Source: Paenibacillus sp. PL91 (GTDB lineage Bacteria; Bacillota; Bacilli; Paenibacillales; Paenibacillaceae). Taken from it: 64,000 nucleotides of DNA. The DNA lies in NCBI RefSeq assembly GCF_012935325.2, contig NZ_JABBYG020000001.1, positions 992,001 through 1,056,000 of the forward strand. Reading direction: 5' to 3'. The notes beneath the pieces are model-generated. The model had not been told where the DNA came from. It saw only the letters and a program-made list of their open reading frames with translations, and searched no databases. How positions within the stretch are numbered: the first letter of the stretch is position 1; every line of letters starts with the position of its first letter. Positions 61,987 to 64,000 of the stretch are shown one piece after another. A program made the position numbers and the translations under genes.

Positions 61987-62571
61987 ATGTGTCCCCGTAC
62001 CAAAGAACAAAATGAACTCATCCGCATGCAGCGCAGAGAACAGATCCTGGACGCCGCCGCGCGCGCCTACTTCCGCACTGGCGGCGGCTTTGATATTCGC
62101 GACGTCGCCCGCGAGGCCGAGCTCGGTTACGGCACGGTGTACCATTATTACCCCAACCGGCATTTATTGATAGAAGATGTGCTGGGCAGCGGCTTCGAGC
62201 GATGCGAGCAAGCCCTGGCAGAATGGGCGAACATCCGCGGAGGCAGACCGGATGACAGGCAGCTGTTTACGTATTGCAAGGCGCTGCTCCGGCTGTGCCA
62301 GTCGGACGCCCGCGCATATCTCGTCTACAAGATGGCGGCGGAGCATTATACAGGCTTGCCTGAGAAGGATCGGTACGCCGCCAAGAGACGATTCATGGAA
62401 CGGCTGTACGTTCCGCTCCAGTCGATCGCTCATCGCGAAGACGACAGCGTCGACCATATGCTTGCCGTACTGGTCGGCTGCTGCGGGCTGCACTACTATG
62501 CGGGCACTTCCGAGCTGGACGTCGATCGAATCGCCCAGCTCGCGATGCAAGCCATTACGAAGGAGTCCTGA
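61987..62571 (+). CDS. TetR/AcrR-family regulator
   Basis: 194 residues. N-terminal HTH: RREQILDAAARAYFRTGGGF, IRDVAREAELGYGTVYHYYP, then an all-helical ligand domain. AAGGAGG is 11 bases before ATG 61987, which I prefer to the ATG at 61927. Composition is GC-rich compared with the array. It is directly followed by a methionine aminopeptidase gene, which it probably controls. Confidence 0.85.
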   Translation: MCPRTKEQNELIRMQRREQILDAAARAYFRTGGGFDIRDVAREAELGYGTVYHYYPNRHLLIEDVLGSGFERCEQALAEWANIRGGRPDDRQLFTYCKALLRLCQSDARAYLVYKMAAEHYTGLPEKDRYAAKRRFMERLYVPLQSIAHREDDSVDHMLAVLVGCCGLHYYAGTSELDVDRIAQLAMQAITKES

Positions 62572-62578
62572 TACGAAC

Positions 62579-63325
62579 ATGGTCATCTTAAAAAGCAAGC
62601 TTGAAATCGAGGCCATCCGCAAGGCATGCCAAGTGGTGGCCGAATGCCATCGCACGATCGCCCCGCTCATCCAACCGGGCATCACGACGAACGAGATTGA
62701 GCGCATCTTCGAGGATATTATCTTGAAGCACGGCGCCAAGCCCTACACGAAGGGCTACAAGGGCTATCAATATGCAACCTGCGCCTCCGTCAACGACGTG
62801 ATCGCGCATGGCTTCCCTAGCGATAAGCCACTTGAGGAAGGCGATATCGTGACGATCGACACGGTCGCGGAGCTCGACGGATGGCTTGGCGATTCGGCCT
62901 GGAGCTATGCGGTCGGGAAGATCTCGCCGACGGCCGAGAAGCTGATGCGCGTCACGAAGGAATGCCTTGACCTCGGCATCGCGCAGGCGCAGCCCGGCAA
63001 TCGGCTCGGCGACGTGACGAGCGCGATCCAGCGGCATGCCGAATCGAACGGCTTCGGCGTCGTGCGCGACCTTCTCGCGCATGGCATCGGCCAGGACCTG
63101 CACGAGGCGCCGAACTATATGCATGTCGGCAAGCCCGGCAAAGGCCTCCGCATCAAGGAAGGCATGGTGTTCACGATCGAGCCCATGATCACCGAAGGCA
63201 CCTACTACATGACAATCGATGCGGACGGCTGGACCGCGCGGACGCTGGACCGCAAGCTCGCCGCCCAATACGAGCATACGATCGCCATCACGGCTGAAGG
63301 TCCACTGATCCTGACCGCGCAATAG
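62579..63325 (+). CDS. map: Type I methionine aminopeptidase, paralog 2
   Basis: 248 residues from ATG 62579; a longer open frame to 62177 is only high-GC read-through. Metal ligands: TIDTVAELDGWLGDSA (two Asp), HGIGQDLHEAPN (His), IEPM and YEHT (two Glu). It differs clearly from paralog 1 at 41294. It starts seven bases after the regulator's stop, so it belongs to the same transcript. A regulated spare aminopeptidase suggests response to an inhibitor or stress (inference). Confidence 0.9.
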   Translation: MVILKSKLEIEAIRKACQVVAECHRTIAPLIQPGITTNEIERIFEDIILKHGAKPYTKGYKGYQYATCASVNDVIAHGFPSDKPLEEGDIVTIDTVAELDGWLGDSAWSYAVGKISPTAEKLMRVTKECLDLGIAQAQPGNRLGDVTSAIQRHAESNGFGVVRDLLAHGIGQDLHEAPNYMHVGKPGKGLRIKEGMVFTIEPMITEGTYYMTIDADGWTARTLDRKLAAQYEHTIAITAEGPLILTAQ

Positions 63326-63331
63326 AATAAT

Positions 63332-63368
63332 TAGAGGCCGACCAACGAGATGGTCGACCTCTTTTTTA
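63332..63368 (+). terminator. Intrinsic terminator of the TetR-map operon
   Basis: AGAGGCCGACCA, loop ACGAGA, TGGTCGACCTCT, then TTTTTT. Confidence 0.85.
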
Positions 63369-63554
63369 CGTATTCGGTATAGCATCTTTCTTCATCCGAT
63401 ACATGCGTTCATCCGGTCTCTTATAGAGCTCATCGGCATTTGCTCCGTCTTCCGGATAATGGCTGGCTCCGATACTTACGCTAATCGACAGCTCGTTCCC
63501 GTCTTCAAGCCGAAGCGGGTTCGCGGACAGCGTATCCTCAAGGATCGTGATGAG
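63366..63554 (-). pseudogene. C-terminal remnant of a GGDEF diguanylate cyclase
   Basis: Minus strand: LEDGNELSISVSIGASHYPE ... ADELYKRPDERMYRMKKDA is the last third of a GGDEF domain (the SIG...A..RMY..K motifs). The catalytic GGDEF loop and everything upstream are missing; the frame instead enters a cassette-type half-site and its tail. The truncation therefore lies at the repeat. Confidence 0.75.
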
Positions 63555-63556
63555 TG

Positions 63557-63645
63557 TCAAAAGAAAATAAAGTATTAGACTGAAAAATAAAGTGTTAGAC
63601 TGACGATGCTTCATTAAGCTAACTGGCAGATTAGTTACATAGACG
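63557..63645 (-). repeat. Half-site with duplicated class 5 tail
   Basis: Minus strand: CTGCCAGTTAGCTTAATG, GCATCGTCAGTCTAACAC, then a second AGTCTAATACTTTATTTTC copy. It matches 24651-24712 over about 50 bp; the tail is doubled here. Confidence 0.7.
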
Positions 63646-63755
63646 TCTGAATTTTGCATAGGAGTGTAGTCCACCATCCAATACTAATAGTATGGAAAAG
63701 AGTCTAGATAAACCGTATACTAGCTATAACTGTTTTTTGCTGAGGTGAATATCAA

Positions 63756-64000
63756 ATGGATGAAATCGATGAATCAAAACAACTTGTATTACAAATCGGC
63801 AGTGCCTTGAAAAAGTACAGAAAAGAAAAAAACATGAGCTTAGACGACTTAGCGGAATTAACGGGTGTAAGCAAACTTACTCTGGGGAATATCGAACGTG
63901 GCGATACAAATCCAACTTTGGCGATTATATGGAAAATTTCAAAAGGCATATCTTTACCGTTATTGGCTTTGTTGAAATCAGAAGACCCTGTTAGCTTGTA
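63756..64000 (+). CDS. XRE-family regulator, N-terminal part (runs off the window)
   Basis: The visible 81 residues contain a complete helix-turn-helix: SALKKYRKEKNMSLDDLAEL, GVSKLTLGNIERGDTNPTLA, WKISKGISLPLLALL. This N-terminus is typical of XRE-cupin regulators, but the second domain lies beyond the edge. GAGGTG is eight bases before ATG 63756. Confidence 0.85.
   Translation, partial: MDEIDESKQLVLQIGSALKKYRKEKNMSLDDLAELTGVSKLTLGNIERGDTNPTLAIIWKISKGISLPLLALLKSEDPVSL

Noticed and set aside
62177..62578. A fused 382-residue aminopeptidase with a 134-residue N-terminal extension
   Set aside because: The extension is a second frame within the GC-rich TetR gene; the aminopeptidase starts naturally at 62579.

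Overview
The window looks like a chromosomal segment of a Paenibacillus/Cohnella-type Firmicute. Supporting signs are large secreted proteins with S-layer homology, discoidin, cohesin and dockerin modules, YesM/YesN-type two-component proteins, sugar importers encoded without an ATPase, strong GGAGG ribosome binding sites, and frequent TTG/GTG starts.

Two kinds of DNA alternate. The first is a set of polysaccharide-use loci. 2-7764 holds a C-terminal fragment, an SGNH esterase and a 1868-residue multidomain secreted protein with a perfect cre-like site upstream. 26138-28468 holds a GH29 fucosidase, a RhaM-type mutarotase and a scar joining broken SDR and enolase-family genes. 28681-41079 holds a GH123-like SLH-anchored protein, a sensor kinase/AraC regulator pair and an ABC importer. 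A CTGTTA direct repeat with 20-bp period lies upstream of both the importer and the SLH protein, so they are probably co-regulated. 42840-59195 holds two paralogous GntR/LacI-type regulators, a duplicated secreted-protein pair (one decayed), an SGNH hydrolase, a GH38 mannosidase, a GH43 remnant, an LplABC-like importer and an SDR.

The second kind is an accessory array at about 8275-25100, resumed at 59676-61712, with single half-sites near 41243 and 63606. Small unrelated genes, almost all on the minus strand, are separated by about 25 copies of one repeat. In gene sense each full repeat is a quasi-palindromic half-site (about GTTAARCTAACGGG-n-GATAGTTSAA), a variable hairpin, then a second half-site (about GTTAAGCTAACGGGCAGGTTAGC). 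Several genes have their stop codon inside the repeat. This is the architecture of integron attC sites and gene cassettes, in a host group where I would not expect it, and no integrase is visible in the window. Cargo includes peptidase E-like, SRPBCC, DinB-like, VOC, GNAT, CPCC, DUF3888-like and immunity-like proteins, a GC-rich membrane protein, and an Erm rRNA methyltransferase with an ErmD-like leader peptide. A broken group II intron, an empty tandem unit, an inverted unit and several truncated genes show repeated rearrangement.

The right end (61987-64000) has a GC-rich TetR/methionine aminopeptidase pair, a GGDEF remnant next to a half-site, and a partial XRE regulator. Several pseudogenes carry single-base slips, some in homopolymers, so base-call error should be excluded before treating them as biological.
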